In this document: one piece after another, positions 51,504 to 60,696 of the stretch | How positions within the stretch are numbered: position 1 is the first letter of the stretch | How the letters are laid out: each line of letters opens with the position of its first letter | NCBI GenBank assembly: GCA_039680605.1 | Contig: JBDKTA010000067.1 | Coordinates: 62,001-126,000 of the forward strand | Direction: 5' to 3' | Source: Planctomycetaceae bacterium | GTDB lineage: Bacteria > Planctomycetota > Phycisphaerae > SM23-33 | Length of the DNA stretch: 64,000 nt | Position numbers and translations under genes: made by a program | The notes under the pieces: model-generated | Told to the model about the DNA's origin: nothing | Databases searched by the model: none | The model's input: only the letters and a program-made list of their open reading frames with translations

Positions 51504-53819
51504 TTATGACGCGGAATTGTCAACGGGCAAACGTTCTTGCTCGGGCTTAAATTGCGTGCGGGCGACGATGTTGGGGTAAGCGAACCATTCCCGCAGCGCC
51601 AGACCCTGCTGCTCCTGGGCCAGGTCTCTGCGCAGCTCGGGCGACATCGCGTTGAACTGAGCCCGTTGCGGGGGCGTGTATCCCACCCGCTGAACGACAT
51701 AGACCGCATGCTTGGGGGCAACCTCCATGACACCCACCGCCGGACTCTGCGGGTACGGCGGATTGACGTTCTCGGGCGCCAGGGCGAATATCTGGCTGTG
51801 GAGTTTCTCTACGCATTCCTCCGCCGTCTCCTGCGACGCCATCGCCGGCAGTTCGATGCCCGGAACGCGCGAGGGGAAGATCATCGTCTGTCCGCCGTAC
51901 GAAAACCGCAGGCGGCGGCTGAAGGGTTCGCTGTGGGTCGTCTCGATCTTCATCGAGGCGGCGGCTTTCTCCAGACCGTCTCGCCTGGCCTGGTCGGCCA
52001 GGGCTTTGGCGCGTTCGATCGCCACGGCGTAGGCCCGCTGCGTCTTCCAGTCCTCGACAACCTGCTTGCGGATCTCGGGCGTGAGGTCCTTGGGTTCATG
52101 GGCGGGATCGACGCCCGTCAGCGTCCAGAGCAGTCGTCCGCTGACGGACCCGCCCGAGCCGTTGACGTACATCTCGGGACCCGAGCGGCCGACCTCGACC
52201 AGCGGCACGACCTTGCCCTCGTGCTTGAACGCCGACGCCGTGGAAACCAACTGCGCCAGCGACGAGCCCGTACCGCCGATACCGGTCATGGCGCTGCCCA
52301 GCACGGGATCGCCCGAGAGCGTCTTGAAGTCGATCAGTCCGGTCTGCCCGGCCTCGACGGGGAACGTGTCGGCGGCGCCGGGACCTTTGGCAAAGAGCAC
52401 CCCCGACAGGGCACGGCACATGGTCCACTCGATCTTGGGCGCCTTGAGCTGCCGGGCAATCTGATCCAGCGCCTCGGCCAGCGTGATATCTTTCCCACTG
52501 ACAGCCACGGGCGCCTGCCCGCGCACCACCTGCTCGTCAGAGCTCTTGAGGCCCAGCGGATAGCTGATGGCCCGCAGTCCGGCGGCCTTGGCCAAAGCGG
52601 CCAGCGCCTGCGACAGCGGACGCTGGGTGATGTCCACGGCGGGGAGTTTGACCGCCAGGGCCGCAGCGGCCTCATCGTCGAGCATCATGGCCTGGCGGAC
52701 CTGTGGATAGGTCCGGGCGCCCTGGGCGTCAGCTTTCAGCAGAAGCTGGATTTCCTGGACGACCTTGCCGACCTGGCGGTCCGCTTCGAGGTCGCTGAGG
52801 CGCGCTTCGATTTCGGGCAGGGCCTCGATGAGGCTCTTGGGCACCTCGCGCGACTGCGGCGCGGTGGCCGTCGCCGGGGCGGTCGCGGTGGCCGGGGCGG
52901 TCGCCGCCGGGGCGGTGGCCTGCGTCGCGGGCGTCTCGACGGGCACGAGTTTGACGAACTGCGCCTCGTTGCGGCGATAGTAGGCGCGGGCCTCGGCCGG
53001 ATCGATCCGCACGAACTTCGTCACGGCGTCCTTGGAGACCAGCAGGTAGCTCAGCGCCGCGCGGTCGGGCTGGTAGTACCCAAAGCCCATCGAATCGCAG
53101 GAGGCGAACTGCTGCGGCACGCTGGAGCGATACTTCTCGAAGAACTCGCGCACCTGCGCGTCCGTCGGATCGCCCATCGAGGCCTTGAATTTCGAAGCTG
53201 ATATCTCCGCCATCCGCACGTCGATCCGCTCGCTCACCTGGGCAAAAAGCCGTTCCACCGCCGGAAGGCTCGGCGGAGTCTGCGGCAAGCCGGCGATGGC
53301 GCCCTTGCGCACCAGAAGCCAATTCGCGATGGAACTTCGCAGCATTTCGTCGCCCGATCGCCCGAGGCTCTCGATGGTCGCGGCGTAGCCCGGCGATTTC
53401 GGATCGAGGCCGATGTCGGCCAGGAAGCCATCCACTTCGTCGGCGGTAACCTGCACGCCCATGTGGTTGGCTTCGGCCAGCAGCAAGGCGTAGGCGCGCC
53501 CCATCTCGTATTCGTCAAGAGGCTGTGAAACCATCAGCCCGAAGATCGGGTCTATGGCCCTGGGCCTGCCCCCGACGCCGCGCACCAGCACGCCTTCGCG
53601 GAGGACCTTGAGTTGGTTCGAGGCATCCACGATGTCGCGATGGTTGATCGTGACCTTGCCCCCAAACGCCGTGCCGACGTTGCCCCGGGGCGAGACCAGT
53701 TCCGTCAGACCGTGCATGACCCTGTCAAAACCCTGGAAGCCGACCAGGAACGCCACCATCAGGACCACCATGATGATGATGACCATTTTCTGCCGGCGCC
53801 GGAAGAATGCGAATGCCAT
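51504..53819 (-). CDS. SurA/PpiD-like membrane-anchored periplasmic chaperone
   Basis: 771 residues from the ATG at 53819 (AGGAG six bases upstream). An N-terminal membrane helix (FFRRRQKMVIIIMVVLMVAF, about 5-30) and a SurA-N-type helical chaperone domain (about 50-260), as in PpiD. An Ala/Thr/Pro linker (about 310-330) precedes an unexpected STN/secretin-N0-like unit (about 390-455) before a C-terminal helical part with LAPENVNPPYPQSPAVG. A clear rotamase core is not evident, so chaperone rather than isomerase function is likely. Confidence 0.75.
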   Translation of the reverse strand: MAFAFFRRRQKMVIIIMVVLMVAFLVGFQGFDRVMHGLTELVSPRGNVGTAFGGKVTINHRDIVDASNQLKVLREGVLVRGVGGRPRAIDPIFGLMVSQPLDEYEMGRAYALLLAEANHMGVQVTADEVDGFLADIGLDPKSPGYAATIESLGRSGDEMLRSSIANWLLVRKGAIAGLPQTPPSLPAVERLFAQVSERIDVRMAEISASKFKASMGDPTDAQVREFFEKYRSSVPQQFASCDSMGFGYYQPDRAALSYLLVSKDAVTKFVRIDPAEARAYYRRNEAQFVKLVPVETPATQATAPAATAPATATAPATATAPQSREVPKSLIEALPEIEARLSDLEADRQVGKVVQEIQLLLKADAQGARTYPQVRQAMMLDDEAAAALAVKLPAVDITQRPLSQALAALAKAAGLRAISYPLGLKSSDEQVVRGQAPVAVSGKDITLAEALDQIARQLKAPKIEWTMCRALSGVLFAKGPGAADTFPVEAGQTGLIDFKTLSGDPVLGSAMTGIGGTGSSLAQLVSTASAFKHEGKVVPLVEVGRSGPEMYVNGSGGSVSGRLLWTLTGVDPAHEPKDLTPEIRKQVVEDWKTQRAYAVAIERAKALADQARRDGLEKAAASMKIETTHSEPFSRRLRFSYGGQTMIFPSRVPGIELPAMASQETAEECVEKLHSQIFALAPENVNPPYPQSPAVGVMEVAPKHAVYVVQRVGYTPPQRAQFNAMSPELRRDLAQEQQGLALREWFAYPNIVARTQFKPEQERLPVDNSAS

Positions 53820-53944
53820 GAGTGCTCCTGTAGTTCGTGGCCCGACCCGTCCGGGCCGTGCTCGTCGTAGAACGCCATCGCGATCACGCGTAAGCGGCGT
53901 CAAGCAAGCCGCTTATTCTAATTCGTCACAATGCTAATGCAAGT

Positions 53945-55726
53945 TCAACCCGGATGATGTGCGGGAGGCTCCTGGTCGGACCGATCGGGGCTCTCCGGCG
54001 CGGCGGGGGGCGCGGGCCAACCGCGAACCACGGCCGTCCGCCCCACCATGTCGCCCAAATGCTGGCGGTGACGGGTCATGAAGACGATCAGGAACAGCAA
54101 CTGCAGCGGCGGAGAGATCAGGATCATCACCTTGATCAGGTTGCGCATGAGCACGCCGCGGAAGTCGGGGCGCCGCCCGCCGTCGCCGACGAGGCGGATG
54201 TGCATCATCATCTTGCCCACCGTGGCGCCCAAGGCCAGTTCCATCACGACGGTGTACAGCACGTACGCCGTCATCGTGGCCACGATGGCGTAGCCCATCT
54301 CGGGGCTGTTCTGGAGTTCCTGGAGCACCGAGCGGATCACCTCCTGCGACAGGGGCAGGGGCTCGCCCTCGGTGAATCGCCGCGTCATCGGCGAAAGCAC
54401 CAGCATGAACGGGACGGTGTCGATCAGGAACGCGACCAGCCGCTTGCCCAGGCTCGCCGGCACGACCGTCATGGGCAGCTCGAACTGTCCCGGCGGCGTC
54501 GAGGGGCGCAGCATCAGCGTCGCCAGCACCATCGCCACCAACAACGCGTAAAGGAAGTACTGGACAATCTCCGTCCCCCCGCCGGGCACCATCGCTCCGC
54601 TCAGCGGAGTGGGCTCGAACTTGCCGACCCGCCCTGAAGCGTCCGCCGTCGCGAACACCAGTGCCCCGTCGCGCCAGGCGACCAAAGCCACCTGCTCGGC
54701 AACCCGCGACACCAGCGGCGTCGCCCCGGCCGGCCAGGTCAGCACCCCTTGGTCGCTGTGGATGCTCTGCCGCCCCGCAGCCGCGCCCGCCTCATCCAGA
54801 ACGATCACCTCCAGCGCCGACTGCCCCCCGGCAACCGGTCGAGAGACCACGGCTGTCATCCCGCGCTGAAACGCCATCAAAGCCAATGGACGCGAGCCCT
54901 CCCCCGCCGTCCAGGGCGTCACGCGCCACTTGTTGTCATGGAAAACGCCCAGGCGGCTGCCGCCTTCATTCGACGCCAGCACCACCACGCGATCTCCCGC
55001 GGCCGCCAGATGCCAACTCTCGGCCCCCTTAGACAGGCTTGCGGGCAGTTCCCCCAGCACCGACCAGAGCCCCTGGTAGAAGCGCCACAGACGCGGCAGC
55101 GCAGCGCCTGCGGCGGTGGCAGTCGCAGCGGTGGTGGTGGCCGCCGGGGCGGTCGCCGGCGCCGCCGGGGGACGCGCCACGACCAGCAGCGACGAGCCCG
55201 CCGCGCCGGCGAAATCTTTAGCGCCGAAGGCGGCCAGCGCCTTCGTGCCGGCGGGCCACTGGTCCTGGGGGGGAAGGGGCAGCGGTCCGGGGCGCTCTTC
55301 GATCTCCATCGGCAGCGCCATCGCCGCCAGCGGATCGTCGGACAGGAGATAGAGCTGATTGTTCAGCGGCGTGATAACCGTCGGCTGGGAGAGAGCGTTC
55401 TGCGTCACCCAGAGCCATTTCTTTCGGGAGACGGGCTTGGCGGCGGCATCGAAGGTGGCAACGGCGGCGCCGTCGTCGTCCTTGGCTGGGCGTTTGTCGT
55501 TAAGGCGGACCAGCCAGAGGCCTTCCTGGTTTCCCGCCAGCATGAACTGCCGCCGTAGCGGGAGTCTGCCTTCGGGCAGGGGCGGCTGGGCAACGTAGGC
55601 GGGTGGGGCGACCGGCGCGCTGGCGGTGGCGGGCGCGGTGGCCGGGCGGGTCTGAGCGGCTGCGGCGTGCCCCAGCGTCAACAGAAGAATAAGGCCGACC
55701 CGGGCCGGCACGGCGAAACGCGTCAT
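53945..55726 (-). CDS. RDD-domain membrane protein with exported N-terminal beta domain
   Basis: 593 residues from the ATG at 55726 (AAAGGA). A signal peptide (about 1-24), Ala/Thr/Pro spacers, a beta-rich periplasmic part (about 40-400, probably a propeller) and a C-terminal RDD domain of three helices (about 450-570) with GKRLVAFLIDTVPFMLVLSP and VGKMMMHIRLVGDGGRRPDF. Its ATG overlaps the preceding lipoprotein stop, so it belongs to that operon. Role unknown. Confidence 0.82.
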   Translation of the reverse strand: MTRFAVPARVGLILLLTLGHAAAAQTRPATAPATASAPVAPPAYVAQPPLPEGRLPLRRQFMLAGNQEGLWLVRLNDKRPAKDDDGAAVATFDAAAKPVSRKKWLWVTQNALSQPTVITPLNNQLYLLSDDPLAAMALPMEIEERPGPLPLPPQDQWPAGTKALAAFGAKDFAGAAGSSLLVVARPPAAPATAPAATTTAATATAAGAALPRLWRFYQGLWSVLGELPASLSKGAESWHLAAAGDRVVVLASNEGGSRLGVFHDNKWRVTPWTAGEGSRPLALMAFQRGMTAVVSRPVAGGQSALEVIVLDEAGAAAGRQSIHSDQGVLTWPAGATPLVSRVAEQVALVAWRDGALVFATADASGRVGKFEPTPLSGAMVPGGGTEIVQYFLYALLVAMVLATLMLRPSTPPGQFELPMTVVPASLGKRLVAFLIDTVPFMLVLSPMTRRFTEGEPLPLSQEVIRSVLQELQNSPEMGYAIVATMTAYVLYTVVMELALGATVGKMMMHIRLVGDGGRRPDFRGVLMRNLIKVMILISPPLQLLFLIVFMTRHRQHLGDMVGRTAVVRGWPAPPAAPESPDRSDQEPPAHHPG

Positions 55727-56649
55727 TGGGAGTCCTTTGGCGGGCTGATGTTTTTGTCCAACTGGATGACGTCGACGATGCCCGGCGGGAGGTTCTCGAC
55801 AAACAGCAGCGACGAACGGTCCCACTTGTCCTCGACGGTCATCTCCGAGAGCGAAAAGCGAATGCTTCGGATCGGGCTGTTAGGATGCCCCGGCCAGCTA
55901 ACGGTGCTCAGCGAGATGTCGGTGGGCATGACGGCGGTGGAGGCGCCCTCGATGGGCCGGTAGCTCTTGAGGCCCGACTTGAGCGTGCGTCGCCCGTCGG
56001 GGGAGAAGAAGTCGATGCGGTAGGGGCGCAGGGGTTCCTGGTCTTTCGTCCAATCGATATACGCTTCGCGACGAAAGAGGGCATTGCCCGTAATGGGCTG
56101 GCGGTCGATGTAGCTGACCACGTAAGCGCAGGGGCTGGTACACATACTCATTACTACGGCAGGAAGGCGGGAACCGTCTTTGGGAAGTTCGGTAATTCCC
56201 AGCAAGGCCAGAAGCTGATAGGGGTCCAGGGGGATGGCTTCCAGCCCGGGCGCTCCGGCCATGGCGGTGCGACCCCAGACGGCCTGACCGCTGCCGCCGA
56301 ACTGGTACCAGAAATAGTACACGCCCTCTTGAGGGCTCGATCCGATGCGGAAGATGTCGTGCCCGAGCTCGCGCCCGATCAGCACGAACCCCGGGGGGAC
56401 ATTGGGATTGGAGTTCTTGGCCAGCAGCAACAGACCGTCGGTGGCCAAGGGAACCAGCAGTCCGCTGCGGGCTACCGTCAGCTCGATCCTCGCCCGCGCC
56501 CAGAGCATTGGAACCTGCGCCGCGTTGGCGTTGTGTTCCTGCACCAGCGTCTGAAGCGAGACATGCTGTTCCGGGCACGCACAGCCGCCCGCCGCCACAA
56601 CCGCCGCCAGCACCGCCGCCACCAGAGTTTTCTGCACGCGAGTAGTCAT
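55723..56649 (-). CDS. hypothetical lipoprotein
   Basis: 308 residues from the ATG at 56649 (GGGGGAG four bases upstream). Lipobox AAGGCAC; the remainder is beta-rich, resembling LolA/LppX-type lipid-binding half-barrels in layout (repeated long strands such as RPYRIDFFSPDGRRTLKSGL), without certain homology. Overlaps the gene before by ATGA and the RDD gene after by ATGA: a tightly coupled operon 57155-53945. Confidence 0.75.
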   Translation of the reverse strand: MTTRVQKTLVAAVLAAVVAAGGCACPEQHVSLQTLVQEHNANAAQVPMLWARARIELTVARSGLLVPLATDGLLLLAKNSNPNVPPGFVLIGRELGHDIFRIGSSPQEGVYYFWYQFGGSGQAVWGRTAMAGAPGLEAIPLDPYQLLALLGITELPKDGSRLPAVVMSMCTSPCAYVVSYIDRQPITGNALFRREAYIDWTKDQEPLRPYRIDFFSPDGRRTLKSGLKSYRPIEGASTAVMPTDISLSTVSWPGHPNSPIRSIRFSLSEMTVEDKWDRSSLLFVENLPPGIVDVIQLDKNISPPKDSQ

Positions 56650-57155
56650 AGCTCCCCCTCGATTATGTCGCTCAGGCTTTGACTGACCTGCGCGATGCGG
56701 TCTTCGTCGAGCTTGGGATCGATCACCTCGTACGGCTCTCCCGTCTTGCGGAGATGCACCGACCATATCTCGCCTCCGCCCTCGACGCGGCGGCTGCGAT
56801 CGTACGCCAACAGTTTCTTGCGCATCAGCACCAGCGCCAGGACGTAGCGAAAATCGATCTTCACGGGATCGTCGCTTCCCTCGAGACGCTGAAAAAAACT
56901 CAGCAGCACCGAGTCGTCTACCAGCAGGCGCTTCTTCTTTTCAGTGGACGCGGGAACCTTCGTCCGCCACACCGCATAGACGTCCGGAAGATCACCCGAA
57001 GGCACGGAACTGACGCACTTGAGGCAATAATCCTCACGGAGGAACTCCCCGTCCTGCTCGCGGACGGCCGCCACCAACTCTTCGCCGGCGCTGATGGTCG
57101 TCTGGCAGTTCCGGCACAGGGCCTCGGTCTTGGCTATTTTATATTCTCTGGCCAT
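56646..57155 (-). CDS. small zinc-binding hypothetical protein
   Basis: 169 residues. Four cysteines in CRNCQTTISAGEE and DYCLKCVSS form a probable zinc-binding site; the rest is a helical domain with DFRYVLALVLMRKKLL. No family known to me. It opens the coupled operon with the lipoprotein and RDD protein, 15 bases downstream of the cyclodeaminase-like gene. Confidence 0.75.
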   Translation of the reverse strand: MAREYKIAKTEALCRNCQTTISAGEELVAAVREQDGEFLREDYCLKCVSSVPSGDLPDVYAVWRTKVPASTEKKKRLLVDDSVLLSFFQRLEGSDDPVKIDFRYVLALVLMRKKLLAYDRSRRVEGGGEIWSVHLRKTGEPYEVIDPKLDEDRIAQVSQSLSDIIEGEL

Positions 57156-57170
57156 CGCGGCGGCGGTCCG

Positions 57171-57806
57171 TCAGGGGAGATATTCCTTGGAAGCGGCTTC
57201 GATTTCATCCAGCAGGCGCTGGGCTCGCGACAGGTCGGCGGCGGACGTCATTGCCAACTCGGCGGCCGCCGGTCGGTCGGCGAGATTGGGCACGTTGACG
57301 CGAACGTTGTAGTCGCTGAGCCTGGCCGCGGCCACCGCCAGCACCGCCCCGGCCAGCAGGTCGGTGATCAGGTATGAATTGACGCGGTTGACGAGACCCT
57401 TGAGATCTTCCAGCAGCGCCAGGGCGACCTTGGTAGCCTCTCGCGGAACGTCAATCGCCGCGGCAGTGGCCAGCGCCATCGCCTCGGTCTTCTCGGGGGA
57501 GTCGTCCATTTTCGTGGCGGACTGGTAGAGCGTGTAGGCCGCGATATCGTCCGCCACGAGATCTTCGAACATGCCCCGGGCCAATTCGAGCCGCCGCTGG
57601 AGTTGGGCGTAGTACTCCTCGTGCTGGGCGAACTTCTTCTTGCCGCGCGTGAATGCCAGCGACATCTCACCCAGCGCCGCCCCCAGCGCCCCCACTACTC
57701 CCGCCACGCTGCCCCCGCCGGGCGTGGGCGTTTTGGCGGCCGTCGCCGCCACAAAGTCCCGCACCGGCAACGACAACATATCCTGCTGCGATCCCTGTTC
57801 GGTCAC
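57171..57806 (-). CDS. cyclodeaminase/cyclohydrolase-family protein (FTCD_C-like)
   Basis: 211 residues with the family opening VRDFVAATAAKTPTPGGGSV then GALGAALGEM, matching the FTCD C-terminal domain and the FchA methenyl-THF cyclohydrolases. Stand-alone members convert 5,10-methenyl-THF to 10-formyl-THF or deaminate formimino-THF. Helical throughout. It starts the minus-strand run 57806-53945. Confidence 0.87.
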   Translation of the reverse strand: MTEQGSQQDMLSLPVRDFVAATAAKTPTPGGGSVAGVVGALGAALGEMSLAFTRGKKKFAQHEEYYAQLQRRLELARGMFEDLVADDIAAYTLYQSATKMDDSPEKTEAMALATAAAIDVPREATKVALALLEDLKGLVNRVNSYLITDLLAGAVLAVAAARLSDYNVRVNVPNLADRPAAAELAMTSAADLSRAQRLLDEIEAASKEYLP

Positions 57807-57946
57807 GTTTGGCTCCTTTTCCGATGCAACAGTATAGACGGACGCCCCAACAGCGACAATGCTTCACATTGGAACTGGTAGCCCGTAGCCTGTAGCCAGT
57901 CGCCGGGAGTTGCACATGGTCTTTGTAAGCTCTTGCCGGAGAAGAT

Positions 57947-58762
57947 TCACTTCGCTACGCGGAAGGCAGCGGAATTGATCAGAGTGAGTTCTTGCTCGCG
58001 ATTCTTGTAAGACATTTCACCCCGAAAGCTCACAGGGAGGTTGTTGGTTACATCGAATAGAATAGTCCCTTTTCTCTTCATGACAGAACAGCAGTCGCTG
58101 GTGGCCCCGTCGAACTCGATCAATGCAACCTGAAGACCCTGCTGTGGCGAGACGCGGACGAGCTTGCACTCGACGCTCTCCTGGATCAATCCCCAACTAA
58201 TGCATACAGGGAAGACAAGATAAGACCGGCTAATCTTCCATGTCTGTCCAACCGTCACAGGCCCCTCGGGCAAATAGGCCGCGACCTTGCCCACAATTTC
58301 TCCATATGCCGCTGCCATTTCTCCTTCGGCTTTCTGGCCAGTCTTGGGCAAATGGCGACATGAAATGACCTCGCCTCGAATCCCACAGCTCATCGTATAT
58401 TTGTCTCCCATTTCCTTAGCCATGTGTTTGCTGAAATCGTCTTTGAGCGTTTCCGGTTTGGCTGTGTCGGCCACCACCCCTTTGGCGTCCTCGACGGTGC
58501 ATCGAGTGAGGGTAGCGATTATAGACTTGCGGCCATTTTCTTCGCGATCCGCCAATGACGCTTGAAGCTCAAAGCCTACCGTGCTGCTTATCTTCTCTGC
58601 TGGCTGCCCTTCCCGGAAGGAACGGGTTTCAATCATTGAAAGCGTGTCTGCCGCAACGAGTATCTCGCCAGGCTTCCAATCGCACTTGAGTGTGTAGGTT
58701 TGCGGTTGACACCCGTAAATCCCCATAGCCGCAAGACAGATTGCCCAAGACAGTCTGATCAT
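57947..58762 (-). CDS. hypothetical lipoprotein, DUF6263-like
   Basis: 271 residues. Lipobox MGIYGCQ, then a beta-rich domain (YTLKCDWKPGEILVAADTLS, GPVTVGQTWKISRSYLVFPV) of the kind seen in proteins that measure or bind envelope ligands; the match to DUF6263 is by layout. Base composition is lower in GC than the surroundings. It starts four bases after the orphan antitoxin stop. Confidence 0.72.
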   Translation of the reverse strand: MIRLSWAICLAAMGIYGCQPQTYTLKCDWKPGEILVAADTLSMIETRSFREGQPAEKISSTVGFELQASLADREENGRKSIIATLTRCTVEDAKGVVADTAKPETLKDDFSKHMAKEMGDKYTMSCGIRGEVISCRHLPKTGQKAEGEMAAAYGEIVGKVAAYLPEGPVTVGQTWKISRSYLVFPVCISWGLIQESVECKLVRVSPQQGLQVALIEFDGATSDCCSVMKRKGTILFDVTNNLPVSFRGEMSYKNREQELTLINSAAFRVAK

Positions 58763-58766
58763 ATTC

Positions 58767-58973
58767 TTAAGTCACAATTCCAGTGCACCGGCCTGAACGG
58801 AGATCTTCCAGCGCAGCGTCAGCCGATTCGTCCAGACGCCCGGCAGCCGCGTCGAGTTCTATCTGGTGGTCCCATGAAGCGGCGTCAAATTGATCAAACC
58901 ACTCTCTGAACCGCCGCAACTCTTCGGCGTTAAGACCAGCTACAGCTTTTTCAATGTCATCGATGGTGGTCAT
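58767..58973 (-). CDS. orphan antitoxin-like protein
   Basis: 68 residues: IEKAVAGLNAEELRRFREWF then FDAASWDHQIELDAAAGRLD is a well-recurring small antitoxin type normally followed by a RelE/ParE toxin gene. Here no toxin follows; the next frame is the lipoprotein at 57947. Either solitary or left over from a lost module. Confidence 0.75.
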   Translation of the reverse strand: MTTIDDIEKAVAGLNAEELRRFREWFDQFDAASWDHQIELDAAAGRLDESADAALEDLRSGRCTGIVT

Positions 58974-59101
58974 ATAAACAGTATAGAATCATTCCCCCGC
59001 ACCAGCAAGTGCCCGAGCAGGAGGCCTGCTTCCAGCGTTCCGGCATCAGCGTGTCCAATCTTCGATTCCGCCCTCGGCGTCGCCGTGCCGATAGAGGAGG
59101 T

Positions 59102-60673
59102 ATGTCTCTGCTGCATGGAACGACATCGCGACATCTATCCGCCGTCACCCGCTGGGCTTTGATCAGCCTGGTGCTGGCGGCATTGATCGGCTGGTGGTGG
59201 CCGAGCATCCGGGCCTGGGGCGCCTTGACGGGCGGGCTGATGGTCGTCTTCACGTTCTGGCTGGCCTGGCGGATCACCCTGGGCGACCGCCGCCTCGACG
59301 CCCACCCGATGTACCTGGCGCTGCTGGGCCCGGCCGTGATCCTCGGTTGGCACGCCGCCCACAGCGGAATGTCCCGCATGCCCCCCGGCGGCGCGAGTCT
59401 CTACGGCGCGCTGGACATCTCGATGCTCTTCCAGATCAGCCTGGCGGTGCTGGGATTGCTGCTGGCGCAGAGCCTGCTCGACCGCTTTGTGCATAATCCC
59501 ATCATCCCGCTGATCGTCGCACTGGCGATGGCCATAGGCCCCTCCGCCGCGGCCGTCGGCGCCCTGCGCCGTGGGTGCCTCGCCGGCGAGGCGCTGGCGC
59601 TGCTGGCCTGGACGGCCCCGGTGGTGCTGCTGCAGACCCGATGGAGCATTCTCTACGGCCAAACCCTCCGCGACGCCGAGCCCCACCACCGCCGAGCCAC
59701 GGCCTGGGCGGCGTCAGCCCTGGCGGCGGCGATGGTCGCTGCGATGATATTCCTCTTTCCCCGCCAGGCGATCATCACCGCGCTGCTGGCCGGGGGCACC
59801 CTTTGGGTGGCGGCGATAATCCTGCCCCAGCGGCGCAAGGCGACTTTCGCCGTCGCGCTGCTGCTGTTGGCCGGCGGCGCCGCCGCGGCGGCGACCGCGA
59901 CGCCGTCATGGCCAGCCGTCCTTGCCGGAGAACCAACCGCCCTCGGACGCGGCGAACAGGCCGCGCGAGAGGTCTATTCGCTCTCAGGCGCCTCGGCCAT
60001 CCTGGCTGCCGCCACCGGGTGGCTCGGACTGGCCTGGATGGCTGCCGGCGCCGCGGCCAGCCTGGTGCTCCTGCTCTGGCGAGCCAGAAAAGCGCCGCCC
60101 CAGGAGCAAACTCGCTGCAGCGCCTGGGCGGTGGCGGTGGTGTTGGCATCGGCAGCGGCGGCCGCACCCGGCGGGCTGTCGATCCCGGCGGTGACTCTGG
60201 CGGCGGCGGTGCTGTGGGGTCTGCTGCCGGTGATGACGGGGCGCGCGGGCCGGTCTCTTCCCGGCGCACTGGTCATGCTGGGCCTGTGCGCGGTGCTGCT
60301 GGCGATGGGCCTGGTGCGCGACCCGGGGTTGCTCGGTCAGATCTGGCAGTCGTTCGGGTTGCACCCCAACCTGCTGCACGCCCCGACGGGGTTCTTCGTG
60401 GCCCTGTGCGTCGCCTGGCAGGTCGGGTCTCGCCGCATCTGGATGGGCCTGCTGGGCGTGGCCGCCGTGGCGGCGGTCGGATGGGGCGGGGAGATGCTGC
60501 AGGCGGAGTTCTCAACGCGGCGTTACGCCGAGGTCCAGGACTGGTATCTTCATGTTGCAGGCTGCGTACTGGCGCTGATACCCTATCTGCTGGCGATGGG
60601 TTCGCGCCTGTGCGAACTGGAGCCCCTGCCCGAGAGCGTGATCCGCCGGCTGCAGCGCAAGGGCCGAATGTGA
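59102..60673 (+). CDS. polytopic membrane protein of unknown function
   Basis: 523 residues from the ATG at 59102, close behind GAGGAGG (only one base between, so the start is not certain). About a dozen hydrophobic helices from WALISLVLAALIGWWW to VAGCVLALIPYLLAMGSRLC. No transporter or enzyme signature recognised. Its stop is 23 bases before the esterase lipoprotein, so they are probably co-transcribed. Confidence 0.7.
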   Translation: MSLLHGTTSRHLSAVTRWALISLVLAALIGWWWPSIRAWGALTGGLMVVFTFWLAWRITLGDRRLDAHPMYLALLGPAVILGWHAAHSGMSRMPPGGASLYGALDISMLFQISLAVLGLLLAQSLLDRFVHNPIIPLIVALAMAIGPSAAAVGALRRGCLAGEALALLAWTAPVVLLQTRWSILYGQTLRDAEPHHRRATAWAASALAAAMVAAMIFLFPRQAIITALLAGGTLWVAAIILPQRRKATFAVALLLLAGGAAAAATATPSWPAVLAGEPTALGRGEQAAREVYSLSGASAILAAATGWLGLAWMAAGAAASLVLLLWRARKAPPQEQTRCSAWAVAVVLASAAAAAPGGLSIPAVTLAAAVLWGLLPVMTGRAGRSLPGALVMLGLCAVLLAMGLVRDPGLLGQIWQSFGLHPNLLHAPTGFFVALCVAWQVGSRRIWMGLLGVAAVAAVGWGGEMLQAEFSTRRYAEVQDWYLHVAGCVLALIPYLLAMGSRLCELEPLPESVIRRLQRKGRM

Positions 60674-60696
60674 CCGCTGCCCAACCTGGAGGCATG

